Shown here piece after piece: positions 1-10,565 of a DNA stretch of 64,000 nt. How positions within the stretch are numbered: the stretch's first letter is position 1; each line of letters begins with the position of its first letter. The translations under genes were made by a program, and so were the position numbers. The notes beneath the pieces were generated by a model. That model was not told the origin of the DNA and made no database searches. It saw only the letters and a list, made by a program, of their open reading frames with translations. Source of the stretch: Blasia pusilla (Eukaryota; Marchantiophyta; Marchantiopsida; Blasiales); contig CM114271.1 in assembly GCA_050084515.1 (NCBI GenBank), positions 63,488,001 to 63,552,000 on the forward strand. Direction: 5' to 3'.

Positions 1-757
1 TAAGTGCATGTAGCAGTATTGCCAATTTTTAACCAAAATAGAGTTGGGACCACAAGCTCACAAATTACTTAGTCCTTTTTGGACCCCAATGGTTAAACCT
101 TCAATCAAAAGAAGGTCTTTTAATTTTTCATGTTGTGAAACTATTTCATATTCAATAGAAATCTGGCCCACATGGTCCCCTAAGTGCATGTAGAAATACT
201 CCCAATTTTCAACCAAAATGGAGTTGGGACCACAAGCTCAAAAATTACTAAGTACTTTTTAGAGCCGAACGGTTAAACTTTCAATGAAAAGAAGATCTTT
301 TAATTTTTCATCTTGTGCAACTATGTCATCTTGAGTAGAAATTTGGTTCATATGGTCTCCTTGGGGTTCTAGCAGTATTGACAAGTTTCAATTAAAATGG
401 AGTTGGGACCACAAGCTCAAAAATAACTTAGTCCTCATTTGACTCGAAAGCTTAAACCTTCAATGGAAAGGTCTTTTAGTTTTTCATGTTGTGCAACTGT
501 TTCATATTGAGTTAAAATTTGGTAGACATGGTTCCCAAGGTGTATCTAGCACTCTTGAAAAGTTTCAACCAAAATGGAGTTGGGACCACAAGCTCACAAT
601 TTACGATTTTTTTTGGTCCCGAACGGGTAGAAATTTGGTCCACATGGTCCCCTGGGTACATCTTGAAGTATTTCCAATTTTCAACCAAAATGGAGCTGGT
701 ACCACAACCTCACAAATTACTTAGTCCTTTTTGGACCCGAAGAGTTAAACCTTTAAT
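1..757. repeat. Satellite array, left block (~178-180 bp monomers)
   Basis: Four to five diverged head-to-tail monomers. The landmark 'agtcctttttggac' or a variant recurs near 71, 251, 429 and 723, about 175-180 bp apart, the last interval shortened by a deletion near 610. Each monomer also has 'ttcaatgaaaagaaggtc' and 'ccaaaatggagttgggacc'. The array resumes at 11202 on the far side of element A. Small ORFs here are incidental. Nucleosome-length monomers are typical of plant tandem satellites; the chromosomal location is unknown. Confidence 0.9.
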
Positions 758-758
758 G

Positions 759-1384
759 TGTCGTGCGCATACACATCGTTGTCACCAAACACACACACAA
801 ACACGCATGATCCCATGCTAACTCATGGCATCCAAACAACGAGATAAGAAGTACCAAAATATCTCCAATTAAAGTAAGATCAATCTCTCTCGACACCATC
901 TCACACCATAGCTTTCAAAGGTGTGCACTCTCTCTCATGTCAAACCAAACCCACTCTCCTAATGAGAGGCTTGGGTTACACTCACAAGGCAAGGTACCAT
1001 GACTCCGCCGCCTCATGCCAAGAGGTTCAACAAAGAGAGAATGAGCTCTCAAGCTCTCTCTCCTTGAGGTATACCCCTCCCCTCTCCCAAGCTCTCTCCA
1101 TGGTAACCTATTCTCCCAAGTCACCTCCTTGGCTCTTGACCTAATGTAGGAGGTCAAGGGCCACTTACCAAAAATAGTAAGTCGATCATATACTCAAAAT
1201 GGTACTTACCTAAAATAGTAAGTTCTTCAATATGGCTCCAAATGAGCCGAAACGAAGAAGGGAAAACTGCTATCTCAGGTTTCCAAGGGCCTCAGCAGGT
1301 CACCCTTGACCTACTGGGTGTGTCCTCCACTACTCATGAAGGCGCTCTATTAGATCCCACCGATCTATCCTAAAAGACGTGACA
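759..1384 (-). repeat. Element A 3' LTR (body plus terminal segment X')
   Basis: Read on the minus strand it begins TGTCACG at 1384 and ends CACGACA at 759. The body (870-1384) is homologous to the right-hand LTR at 10566-11201 and to element D at 45529-46054. The last ~108 nt (762-869, called X') is absent from the right-hand LTR but recurs just inside this LTR at 1390-1514. The ends form a short imperfect inverted repeat, as LTR ends do. Confidence 0.8.
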
Positions 1385-1389
1385 GTTTT

Positions 1390-1523
1390 CGTGCGCATAC
1401 ACATCGCTACACAACATACATCGCTGTCACCGAACACACACACAAACACGCATGATCCCATGCTAGCTCATGGCATCCAAACAACGAGACAAGAAGTACC
1501 AAAATATCTCCAATCGCCCCCCT
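1390..1523 (-). repeat. Element A polypurine tract and segment X
   Basis: On the minus strand the purine tract AGGGGGGCGA (1523-1514) follows the PHD stop by about 170 nt. It is the likely plus-strand primer site, because element B has the same tract at 58484-58493. Immediately downstream is a 125-nt segment X (1390-1514), nearly identical to the outermost part of the 3' LTR (762-869) apart from a ~17-nt insertion. The LTR body starts only after X, so the tract does not abut TGTCACG as expected for a standard LTR element. Confidence 0.7.
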
Positions 1524-1694
1524 AGCTGGTGGTTAGGTCCCTCTAACTCCAGATAGCCATCTATCCCTACCTACCATGACATACATCTCTCGGACGCTAA
1601 GAGCAAAAAGGCCGGGTGCTCATGTGGCCCCATCGTTAGTCGCCTCCTTGTCATCCATGTCACAGACACAAGTCGGAATGTAGAACTACCTTCT

Positions 1695-2940
1695 CTATGT
1701 ACATCTGGGACACATCCATCGTCCCTGAGGAACCCTAGTGAGAGGTGGCATCAAACATGCCATATGCCATCCTCTCGAACATCCATCACAGACTAGCATC
1801 GTGGCCGTACCACGGGCAGAACCACACAACATACAACGCAAGCCTGCAAGAACTACTGCTAAGCTCGGATCTACTGTACCATCAATGTTAGGAAGGTGAC
1901 ATGGCGCACAATTATGCATATGGTCCTTCCATACCATACCATCGTGTCCCTCCAGCAAGAGAACACCCGATGGCAAAATATCACGCACTCTCAGGATAGT
2001 GCGCCTTGCAATCACATCCAACATCGTCGGTGCCGTCTGCTGCAAGTAGACATAATCTCCCTGATGAAACCTCCGGATAGTTGGTCGATAACCACCACCT
2101 CGAATAGTCGCATACCTCAACGTATCCCGATGTTGTGCAATCGCCAAGTTCTCGAACGCCATGGGCATCACTCTCCGAAATAACTCAGCCCTCTGAGAAC
2201 ATGTTCGCACCCATACATCTGGGTCATCAAGGTTCAGCACCTCACCAGCATCTCGACAAATGGCCGCAGGTAAATCTGGCTCTCGGCCATAAAGTAGCAA
2301 GTACGGTGAAAAAGACGCTAAGGATGCTTGCCTGCTGAATCTGTATCCTATCGCCAACCATGGCAAGTGGAGGTCCCAATCTCCTAGGTGACCTCTCTGT
2401 AAGCCATACTTGCGTAAACCCCTCTTCACCGTCTGCACAACTCTCTCCGCTAATCCATCCGCCTCAGGATGATCTTGCGAAGTCGTGCGATGGTCGATCA
2501 GCGCCTGATCACACAAGGCCTGGAACTCACGAAACTTCGGTACCTAGTGCATCAACATCTCAGCCGGTGCGCCAGAATGACTCAGCACTTTGTCAAGGAA
2601 GGCATAAGCTATTCCCTCACTCGCTTTGTCAGGCAATGCAACCAACTCGATCCACTTCAAGAAGTGCTCGACCATCACCAACACATAACGACTGTGACGC
2701 TCCGTCAAGGGCAAAGGTCCTGCAAAATCCAAACTCCATCTATACCCTAAGCCCATGATCGGTAATGGATGCAATTGTGGAGTCAGAGCATTGAATGATG
2801 CTCGGACCCGATCACACACCATGCACCTAGCAACAAACTGCTGAACGTCAGTCTGCATGCCTCGCCACCAATACTGAATCTGGAGCAAGCTATACGTCCG
2901 CTTCACCCCAAAGTGACCCAACTCCTCGTGGGCATGTTGC
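1695..2940 (-). pseudogene. Element A integrase (DDE) with C-terminal PHD finger
   Basis: Integrase joins element DNA to the chromosome. Visible are the zinc-binding part (HAHEELGHFG, later CMVC), the first catalytic Asp in RWSLDFAGPLP and the Glu region HPEADGLAERVV. The second catalytic Asp, DQGTEF in relatives, is replaced by His followed by a TAG near 2543, so this copy is catalytically dead. The downstream frame (1695-2516, 273 codons) is otherwise open and ends in the PHD finger. There is no GPY/F-chromodomain tail of the chromovirus type. Confidence 0.9.
1698..1835 (-). other. PHD finger at the integrase C terminus (element A)
   Basis: The last 46 residues show full C4-H-C3 zinc spacing: CMLC, then CDGC, then H in GWHMAC, then a Trp followed by CPRC. 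The core GWHMACLMPPL and the Trp two residues before the final Cys pair are hallmarks of histone-tail-reading PHD fingers. PHD fingers bind histone H3 tails, methylated or not, so a targeting role during integration, parallel to the chromodomain of chromoviruses, is a reasonable inference. The matching domain in element B has lost its last Cys pair. Confidence 0.9.
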
Positions 2941-3326
2941 ACTAGTCGTGCTCTCTGCGAAGGATGCGGCACTACACATACTCTGCCATCCTCCCAAACC
3001 CTCAAAACATGTGTGCCCTCCCAACGGAACCGTCTGGCCCGCTGTAGGATCCGATCCCGCTCTCTAGCATCCATGGTGCTCGCAAGGCTGCCAGTATGAA
3101 GGTACTCTAAGACTACTCCATCATCATGAATATCTCGGCCACTTGTCGTGTCCTCACTGGCCTCGGGATCCAAGGACTCTCCACTAGACCTCGCCATCGA
3201 AGTCTCCACACTCTGGCTTTCCATAGCCAACATGCCTAAATAGGCTGACGCGTGCCATCCTGGCACCGACTCCTCAACACTCTCTCCATGCCACCGAGCT
3301 CCAGTCGCATCTCGCTGACTCGGGCA

Positions 3327-3752
3327 TGGGTTACGACTCAACCCATCTGCATCCTGGTTGAGCGTCCCAGGTCTATGTACCACCTGAAAATCATACTCCT
3401 GCAACAACAGAGCCCATCTCGCAAGCTTCCATGTAAGCTTGTCGGACTCCATCAACCACTTCAGTGGTTGATGATCAGTGATGATGGTAAAGGGGTTGCC
3501 GAATAAGTAACACCTGAAATGCGCGACAGCCCACACCGTAGCCAAGCACTCACCCTCATACAAGCTCTACTTTGCCTCTGCAGCGTTGTTCGAGCGGCTA
3601 GCGTAAACCACCATGAACTCTCTACCCTCATCATCATGTTGGGTGAGCACCGCTCCCAGCCCCAACATGCTCCAATCTGTGTGCAACTGGAAAGGACGCC
3701 CCCTGATCGGTCTCCTCAAGATGGGTGCGGACGTCAACCTGTCCTTGAGCAA
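3327..3752 (-). pseudogene. Element A RNase H domain
   Basis: RNase H degrades RNA in RNA:DNA hybrids during reverse transcription. Recognisable are FQLHTDWSMLGLGAVL (first acidic residue), YASRSNNAAEAK, YEGECLATVW (Glu), ITDHQPLKWLM (Asp) and the tether HRPGTLNQDADGLSRNP. The frame is broken at 3564-3566 by TAG where element C has a Tyr codon. It continues in frame into the integrase. Confidence 0.88.
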
Positions 3753-3759
3753 CGAAATT

Positions 3760-4660
3760 CGCTCTGCTCATCCCCTAATGCCACTTGTGATCCACCTTTG
3801 TCAAGCAAGGTCGACCATAATCGAATCGAATCACTTGACGTATCGCCGATAGAAGTTCGCCAATCCATGAATCGCGAACACGACTCACATCTGTAGGGCG
3901 TGGAATCGTGAGATAGCCTCTACCTTCGATCGATCACCAAGGCCCCCTGGGTATATCGTATGACCCAAGTACTCAATCTGGTTGTAGAAGAACTTGCACT
4001 TGCCTGGATGTAGCTTCAGCCCATATAATTGCAATCGTCGAAACACCTCCTCTAGATGTTGCTCATGCTCCTCAACCGTGGCGCCAAGACTACGATGTCA
4101 TCAATATAACACCTAGCAAAATCCAAACCAGCCCAGATCCTATCCATGACCCTCGAAACTCGGTGGGCGTTCTTTAACCCAAATGGTAAGAACGCCCTTT
4201 GGTACAAACAATCCTTCCGTGAGGATCGATGCCCCAAAATGTCGTCTTACTGTCCTCCAATTTGATAGGCGGTGATGGTATCGCTCATAAATCCAATGAA
4301 TCAAGACCTGCGTGACCAATCGCATCAAAGATCTCCTCGAGGGTGGGCATGGCATACCTATTGGACTTAAATGCCGATTGATAGGTCGGTAATCCCCACA
4401 CATCCGCCTATCCGTCCGGTTGCCATGCACATCCTTCTTGGCGGGCATGACAATGGCGGATGCATACTCCCCATGCGACATCTCCACTAGTCTGCTCCGA
4501 CCAAGTCCGGCTCCTACTCGAATCAAAGCCCTCTCCATATCACTTGCACTGTAGGGTTGTCGGAAAGATCGGCATATCACTCGATAACTCAATACGGATC
4601 CCCGGTCCTTCAGCGTACCCAAATCCTCCATGCTAAATGCAAAGCAGCTCCTATAACTCA
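3760..4660 (-). pseudogene. Element A reverse transcriptase
   Basis: RT copies the element RNA to DNA. Seen in order: SHGEYASAIVMPAKKD, RRMCGDYRPINR, FLPFGLKNA and the catalytic CYIDDIVV (YIDD box). The sequence falls in more than one frame, with a break after DYRPINR (~4400-4350), so the domain is disrupted. B and C carry the same blocks nearly intact, which fixes the reading. RT follows the methyltransferase frame through an in-frame UAG at 4773-4775. Confidence 0.9.
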
Positions 4661-4763
4661 TGAGGCGATGTATTCGGGCGCCGCTCTCCTCTGTCAACTT
4701 AGGGCCCATATCTGGCTCCCAAGTCTTCAATGTGACTACGGTAGGACTCTCCGGCGCGGGTAT

Positions 4764-4775
4764 CGGTGGTTGCTA
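4764..4775 (-). promoter_or_regulatory. Possible programmed readthrough stop, UAG CAA CCA
   Basis: On the minus strand the methyltransferase-containing frame ends ...GCA CCA TAG CAA CCA CCG..., and the RT-containing frame continues in the same phase (the open frame up to 4730 is in register with the one from 5678). Element C has the same 22-nt stretch around its stop at 61041-61043. UAG followed by CAR YYA is the consensus described for plant-virus readthrough (tobacco mosaic virus type). Shared decay from one parent is the alternative. Confidence 0.55.
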
Positions 4776-5069
4776 TGGTGCAACCCCGTCTCGAACAACA
4801 ACACTCGGCCGCTCTCCTGCAGCCAACTGCAAACTCTGATCTCCTCCACGTGCAGTGCCCGAAACCACGCTCGATGTTGTGGCTATCATCTCCTTGCGTA
4901 CCTTCAAAACATCCCAAGAAGTCCAAGGGTGTCTCTCCCAATCTCCCCTGGTGCGTAGATCTCCTCGGGTCTCGCCCCCAGCCACTGCCTCCACCGTCTC
5001 GGTAGGCATGGGGCTCACCAACGTAACCGCTGTGATCTGTCGCGATCTCATACGACGCTGCTCAGCCAT

Positions 5070-6030
5070 TCCCAAGCTGAGGATCCATGTCAAGCAGTTC
5101 AGGTCCATCGCTTGACCCAAGACATGGTGTTGTGATGCCTCTGACACTGATGGTACTGTCGTCACTCCTGTGGGAAATCCCATTGCTCGCTCTCTCTCGT
5201 CGGCGTTGGGCTCCACCAACCGCTGAACCTGGTCATCCCAAACCAAGCCAGGACCGGCCTCCTTGTATGCATAGGAAGCGATAAAACTCACAAATGTGGG
5301 CAAGGCTGCCCGCGGCTTGCCTACCCTGTTGACCACAGTCAGCGGTGGTCGATCATCGTGCCTCACTGCCTGTGATCGACGACCTAGATCCAGAATGGAA
5401 TCCACTAACAAAGGGGAGGGGCACTCCACTCTTGCATACGCCCTCCATAACACCGCATGGGGCAGCAAGTTGGTCCACCATAGACGCAGGCGATGGGCTC
5501 TAGAACCTACACTCGCCGCATTCAAGAACACTGCTGGGCCGATCCATGCACGCACCTGATGAGCACTCGTCACGACCCGTGACCTGGAGTCTCCTAAGAT
5601 CGGCACATTCTCCAGAATGTAGGTTGGAGAACGCAGACCGGTGCTCTGAATCGCCGTAAGACCCTCAACATCTCCCAAAACAACCTGGACCGAGTGTCAG
5701 CCAACCCGCTGCCTCGTCCAGCACTCGATTGGCCCTGACATGGCCAATCCGCAATGACCAAATCAATGGTCCCTACCCGCTCTAAGTCCTGCGCCCCCAA
5801 CAACAAAATATCCCTCGGTAGCGAACTGGTGGTACTGTCAGATCTGCGGACTTGAACAATAAGTCGGGAAAACGAGGCGTAATTGCGCCATATGTCGTAG
5901 TGAGACGCGCCCGCAACATCATCACTTTCCACATACAGTCTCTTTGTACTCGCACTCTGCCTGCAAAACAACGGCTAACCGGTGCTAATCCCTCCAAAGA
6001 GATCTAACACTCGAATACCCTCCTCGGGGT
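5070..6030 (-). pseudogene. Element A cytosine-C5 DNA methyltransferase domain
   Basis: The enzyme class transfers a methyl group from S-adenosylmethionine to cytosine C5. Motif I is VLDLFGGISTG (~6010, followed by a stop). Motif IV is DLVIADWPCQGQSS with the catalytic Cys, followed by DTRSRLFWEMLRVL. Motif VI is YILENVP and motif VIII is VGSRAHRLRLWWTNL. The C-terminal block ERERAMGFPTGVTT with VLGQAMDLNCLTWIL corresponds to motifs IX-X. Motifs I-IV lie in one frame and VI-X in another (offset near 5680-5630). The AHR..WxN block recalls DNMT3/DRM enzymes, while PCQ with DTRSRLF recalls DNMT1/CMT or bacterial ones, so the subfamily is unresolved. It lies between protease and RT. Confidence 0.9.
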
Positions 6031-6102
6031 ACACCACACAATGGGTGTGGTATCCAAGGGTGTCATCGTAGCACTCCTGCTACCTCGGGTTCCTCGGACC
6101 CG

Positions 6103-6916
6103 TCACGCTCTAGTGCAAACCCCTCGCTCCCACCTGAGTGCGCACGTGCTCATCGCCAATCGTTGAAGCTCCTTAGTCGAGCCCCACGGCGGCACCTCTC
6201 CTCCACGGAATGATGCGGCTACCATAACACTCCTCTCCATAGAAATGTCAGGAACGGGAGTATCCTCTGCATGGACATGTCCCTCAATCAAATCACTAGG
6301 CCAAGTGATGGCACTGCTAAATGCTGCTAAGGTTGCCATCTCTCCTGGGCGTTGCTCGATCACTACACCTGTGAATCGAACGGGTAATGAGCTAAAGGCG
6401 CCCATCACCGATCGCCATCCTGGTGCAGAGGACGGCGACTCCTCCCAAGTAATCCGGGAAAACCCCATCGAGTATAACATTGCTCCACCAACCAAGACAT
6501 CGAGGACTCTCAAGATCACTATCGCCTTGGCGCGCATCACAGACTCATCTGTAGGATGTCCCGGGCGAATCCTCACCACGACCTCCTATCGGGTGATATA
6601 CTTTGTGTGGTACTCGCTCCACCCAAGGATGTCTCAGTATCCGGAATGGACAACACTCCACATCGGCTCGTCAAGCCCAATCCCTCTGAATGACGCTTTC
6701 CCCAACATCAAGGGTTGCGCCTGAATCAACAAGACGCTGCCGGACTAAAAGCTCTACCTCAGGACTCACCAACCGGAAGACCTCTCCTCGGTTATCCAGA
6801 AACACAACACCAGGAGAAGCCATGGCACGCTCTATCGCGGGTCTAGCGGGCATCTCCGCCATCCTAGCGACCCGCATGACTGCCATGAATCGGCGTGGGC
6901 CCCGACATCCGCTCAA
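6103..6916 (-). pseudogene. Element A aspartic protease and uncharacterised linker
   Basis: The protease matures gag-pol. The active site is RLVDSGATLD (DSG), preceded by LDNRGEVFRLVSPE. A second block with HPTDESVMRAKAIV and DVLVGGAMLYSMGF resembles the retropepsin C-terminal LLG region. Then follow roughly 110 residues (ITWPSDLIEGHVHAED, ASFRGGEVPPWGSTKEL) that I do not recognise and that element C also has upstream of the methyltransferase. The two blocks are in different frames, so the copy is broken. Confidence 0.82.
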
Positions 6917-7648
6917 AGGGCAGGTCCATCACCTCCTCTGCAATCACCTCAAGCGTGATGCGGGAACTCCAACTCCGCGCTCACATAGTGAAGCGGCCAG
7001 CCGAAAAAGCCTCGGCGGGCGTACCCCAACGTCACAACATCGGAAGCAGAAAATAAAGGAGTGCGGTACACAACGGTGGCCGCCCCAACAACGTGCTTTC
7101 GACACATGCCCCTCCTAAGCATCAACAATAGGAGTCATCGCTTTTCGCTTCTCCCATCGCCCTCCGTGCGCGCACACCAACAACATTACCAACTCTCCGG
7201 GAACTTTGATGAGGACCCATCGATGGGGTCCTCATCGCTTCGACAACGTGAAAGACCGAGGAAGCCTAGTCTCTCTTGGCTTCCCCTCATTTGTGGATCC
7301 AACTCTCACGGCTGCTCCAGCGTCACAAGCTGCGGCGGCCTCCATCTGGGCAACCCCGACATCCATCCAAGATCCTCCAGATCTCTGGCTGCTCCATATG
7401 ATGTCGATGCCACGGATCCGGCATCGGGTAACCTCAATGCCATAGCGGCAATCAGCTCCTATAGCTGCTGTATGTGAGCAGCCATCCCAGCCTCACGTCT
7501 GGCATCTCCCTCGGCGCGTCTAGGTGGTGGTACTCTACCTCCTCCACGGGCAGCTCCACCACCCTGTCGGACAACTCCAGCTCCTCGTCCCCCAATGGGA
7601 CCACCTGGTGCACGATCTCTCTAGGCCCACCCGGACCGGCTACTCGAT

Positions 7649-8818
7649 CTAGTGCCCTCTCGGCCTCGGTCCGGACGTAACTTCAGGATGTGGCGAAACA
7701 CACTGGCGCGTGTATGACCATACCTCGACAATAGTCACACTGATAACCTCTGGTGCAAAGCACCATCTCCTCCTCCATCTTTGAGGCACACGTCCATGAC
7801 CTTGACGAGTGCAATCGCGTTGATGATGGGCTCCACCACATGACCAACAAGTAATAGTAGGCGGCTGCTGCTGAGCCGCATATGAAGGCGCAGATCTCTG
7901 TGGCACGGCCTCCCGGTATCCTCCTTGAGCTCGTGGTGCCACAATCGACCTATCTCGGAGTCCACGTTGCTGCACAGGTGGTGCAGACAATCATGACTGC
8001 TCTCGCCCAGAACCCATGGTGGCTACGCTCTCCTCCGCCATGTTGCGCTCAATGTTCTCGGCGGTCTTAAAAACATCTCTCAACGTAGGGGAGGTGTTCA
8101 TAAGAAGCACCCCTCCTGCACCCGTGTCCGAGGGTCGGTCCAAAGATCGCGTACCATGTTGGATAGCTCGAGCCTGTGTCACCCCCCGAGTGGCGTTGAT
8201 CAACCGGCGCAAGCGAGTGTAAGCCTCACGCAAACTCTCACCCGGGCGCCTCTGGAAGTCGTGGATGCTCCGCAACTTCTCCGTCCGTACCCCCTGGTAG
8301 CTCGCCCTCAACTCAGCAAAGAATTCAACCACAGGGTTGAACCTGGGACGAACCCGACTAGACGGTGCAATTGATCCCGTGCGAGTGACTCCTCCTAAAA
8401 CGTCACTAGTGGAAGAGGCAGTAGCCTCTCCTGACTCCTCCTCCTCATCTGGGAACGGCTCCGTCCATGACACATAATATGGGTCATAGTAGAGCCTCCA
8501 CGCCTCGATCTCACATGCATATCTCTGAGAGAACTCATGGTAATCGTCCATGGGCGCCCCCTCTAAATGCTGGAACATACCGTTCCATGCTGTAAATGGG
8601 TTGAACTCTCTAGAGTTCTTGGCCCGCTGGGAGTCACACCAACTCCTAAACTCTGCTATACAATTGTGCAACTCAATCGTGCCTACTGCACCTGAAAACC
8701 TACGCGATCCTCTACCCCGGTCGTCCATCTCGTACGCCCAACTAGTAGGACCACTCACAAGGTGTGGCGATGTGATCACAAACTCCTCTACACCCTCCCC
8801 CTCGTCTGACCATGACAC
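7649..8818 (-). pseudogene. Element A gag
   Basis: Structural protein that packages the RNA. The N-terminal 275 codons (8818-7991) contain FSGAVGTIELHNCIAEF, FQHLEGAPMDDYHEF and FQRRPGESLREAYTRLRR, the usual retrotransposon gag core. A TGA at 7991-7993 interrupts the frame where D has GGA. The same frame continues to a zinc knuckle CWSCGGAHHQRDC; the second knuckle seen in B and D is frameshifted here. The start Met is chosen as the first ATG of the conserved frame. Confidence 0.88.
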
Positions 8819-10565
8819 TGAAGGAGGTCGAGGTGGTCCCTCACGTGGAGACCCTCGGAACCTCGCGCCACTCCACGTAAAACCTCTAGAGCTACTCTCG
8901 GGTTCACCACCTCGCCTCTCAAAGTCCCGAACGGACTCCGTGATGACCCTCGTGCCCCTCTCACATGATCACTCTGAACCTCGTGAGGAATCCCTCAATC
9001 ACTCATCCCAAACATGCGGCACTCGATCTACACTCTCTCTCCCCGAGATGTGTAACGTGCGGCAACACGGCGTGGTGCGGCAAATCGACCAGGCTATCAT
9101 CTCATCGACAACCTACCCTCAACTCCGGAAATCCCACACAGGTCTATGTCCCCTAGACCACATACATAAATGATGCTCTCAGCATCCACACACCCAATAT
9201 CCCCAAATAAATCCCAGAATCCCTCACACGTGCAGGGTAAAGGACCAGAATGGATAACCTGAACACATGTCGATGTCGCTCCTCAGCAACTGCAAATCTC
9301 GACCCCAACTCGATCGTGGAGACAACTCCTCCAATCAGCATGTCATACTCCTCTCGTACTGATGGTGCTCAAAACTCCTCGATAGACAGTGCGGTCCCAG
9401 CGGAACGGTGCGGCGTTGCAGGCGGCACGGAATGGCTACGAACGGCACGGCCCTCGATGGTGGGATGCGGCACTCGGCGGCATACCATCCTCAATCAATA
9501 ATAATCCCAGACTCTGCTTCACAATGACGATGCGGCTCCGCGATCGAGACGGTGCGGTGCGGCCACGAGCGGCACGGCGCGGCAATCGGCGGCGCGTTGT
9601 GGCTACGGGCGTCACGGCACGATACTCGATCGTCGTCGAGCGGCTACCAATCACAACATAGCAGCATGAAATCAAAACTCAAACACCATAACCGGAGGTC
9701 ATCTGCCATCATTGGTTGATGAAGAAACTGCGATGACGGTGGCGGCCAAAACAAAGTACGTGGTGGCGACGCAAGTCAAGGAATCAACGAACATCGTGGA
9801 AGACCCTCCACTCCGTAATGGCGGCAATGGCACCCAAAGGGTGGACAATGGGTGGACGTTGATGGACGGCCGACCCGATGGCGCGATTGACCGTTGATTG
9901 TGACGTTTGACCGTTGATTGTGACGGTTGACCATTGACGGTGACGGTTGACCGTCGACCGTTGACGGTGACTATGATGGCGACGGCCGCCGCCGGTGTGG
10001 CGACTGATTTAGGGTTTGCACAATTTAACCATAAAAATCGCCTAGCAATGGCAGCTTTACAACATTGACCATAACTTTTTGCTCGCAACTCCAAATTATG
10101 CACTGTTTATTGCACAGCGTGCACAGCTTCTTGATCTACGCCAACATCAAAAAATATTTAGAATCAAACATTTCAGTAAAAATTGACAGGGACTGTCGTA
10201 AAGCCCAATGTCTCTTTCTCCTACACAAAATTTGGCAGCGCTCCCGCGCTGATTTCTCCCAACGAAAATGTAACATCTGTAAAAATACAAATCAGCAAGC
10301 TATATGGTGCTCCCGAGAGCACCAGCATGGGGCAACCCGCCCCCATGCTCAATCCCTATCAGAAATTGGGCAGCGCTTCCACGCGCCATTCTTCCACACG
10401 AAAAATCGGCAAATGCAAAGAATAATGAAAGCAGCCCTTGCTCCGATGAGCACTCCCATGGGCCGCTGAACGGGGAACACGGTCCCCAACCTGCAAAAAC
10501 AGCGAGTCACCAGCGAGCTCCCCCATGAAGCTCTCTCACTCTCTCATTCTCTCATTCTCTCTTTG
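8819..10565 (-). other. Element A 5' leader
   Basis: About 1.75 kb between the 5' LTR body and gag, without a credible ORF. It is colinear with the D leader (46055-47861): shared blocks include the GAGA run next to the LTR (10540-10565), the 'gagcaaaaagttatgg' region (~10075) and a short tandem repeat at about 9888-9975 built on 'gacggttgaccgttgattgt'. The part 9390-9660 is GC-rich. No tRNA-complementary primer site could be identified. Confidence 0.7.

Noticed and set aside
915-1157. Overlapping ORFs in the LTRs (also at 10620-10841)
   Set aside because: They recur because the LTRs recur; no protein domain, and both strands are open by composition.
759-1514. Simple solo-LTR insertion into X explaining the X-body-X' order
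   Set aside because: It would need a >100-bp target duplication, and element B shows the same plan with different sequence, so a one-off insertion is unlikely.
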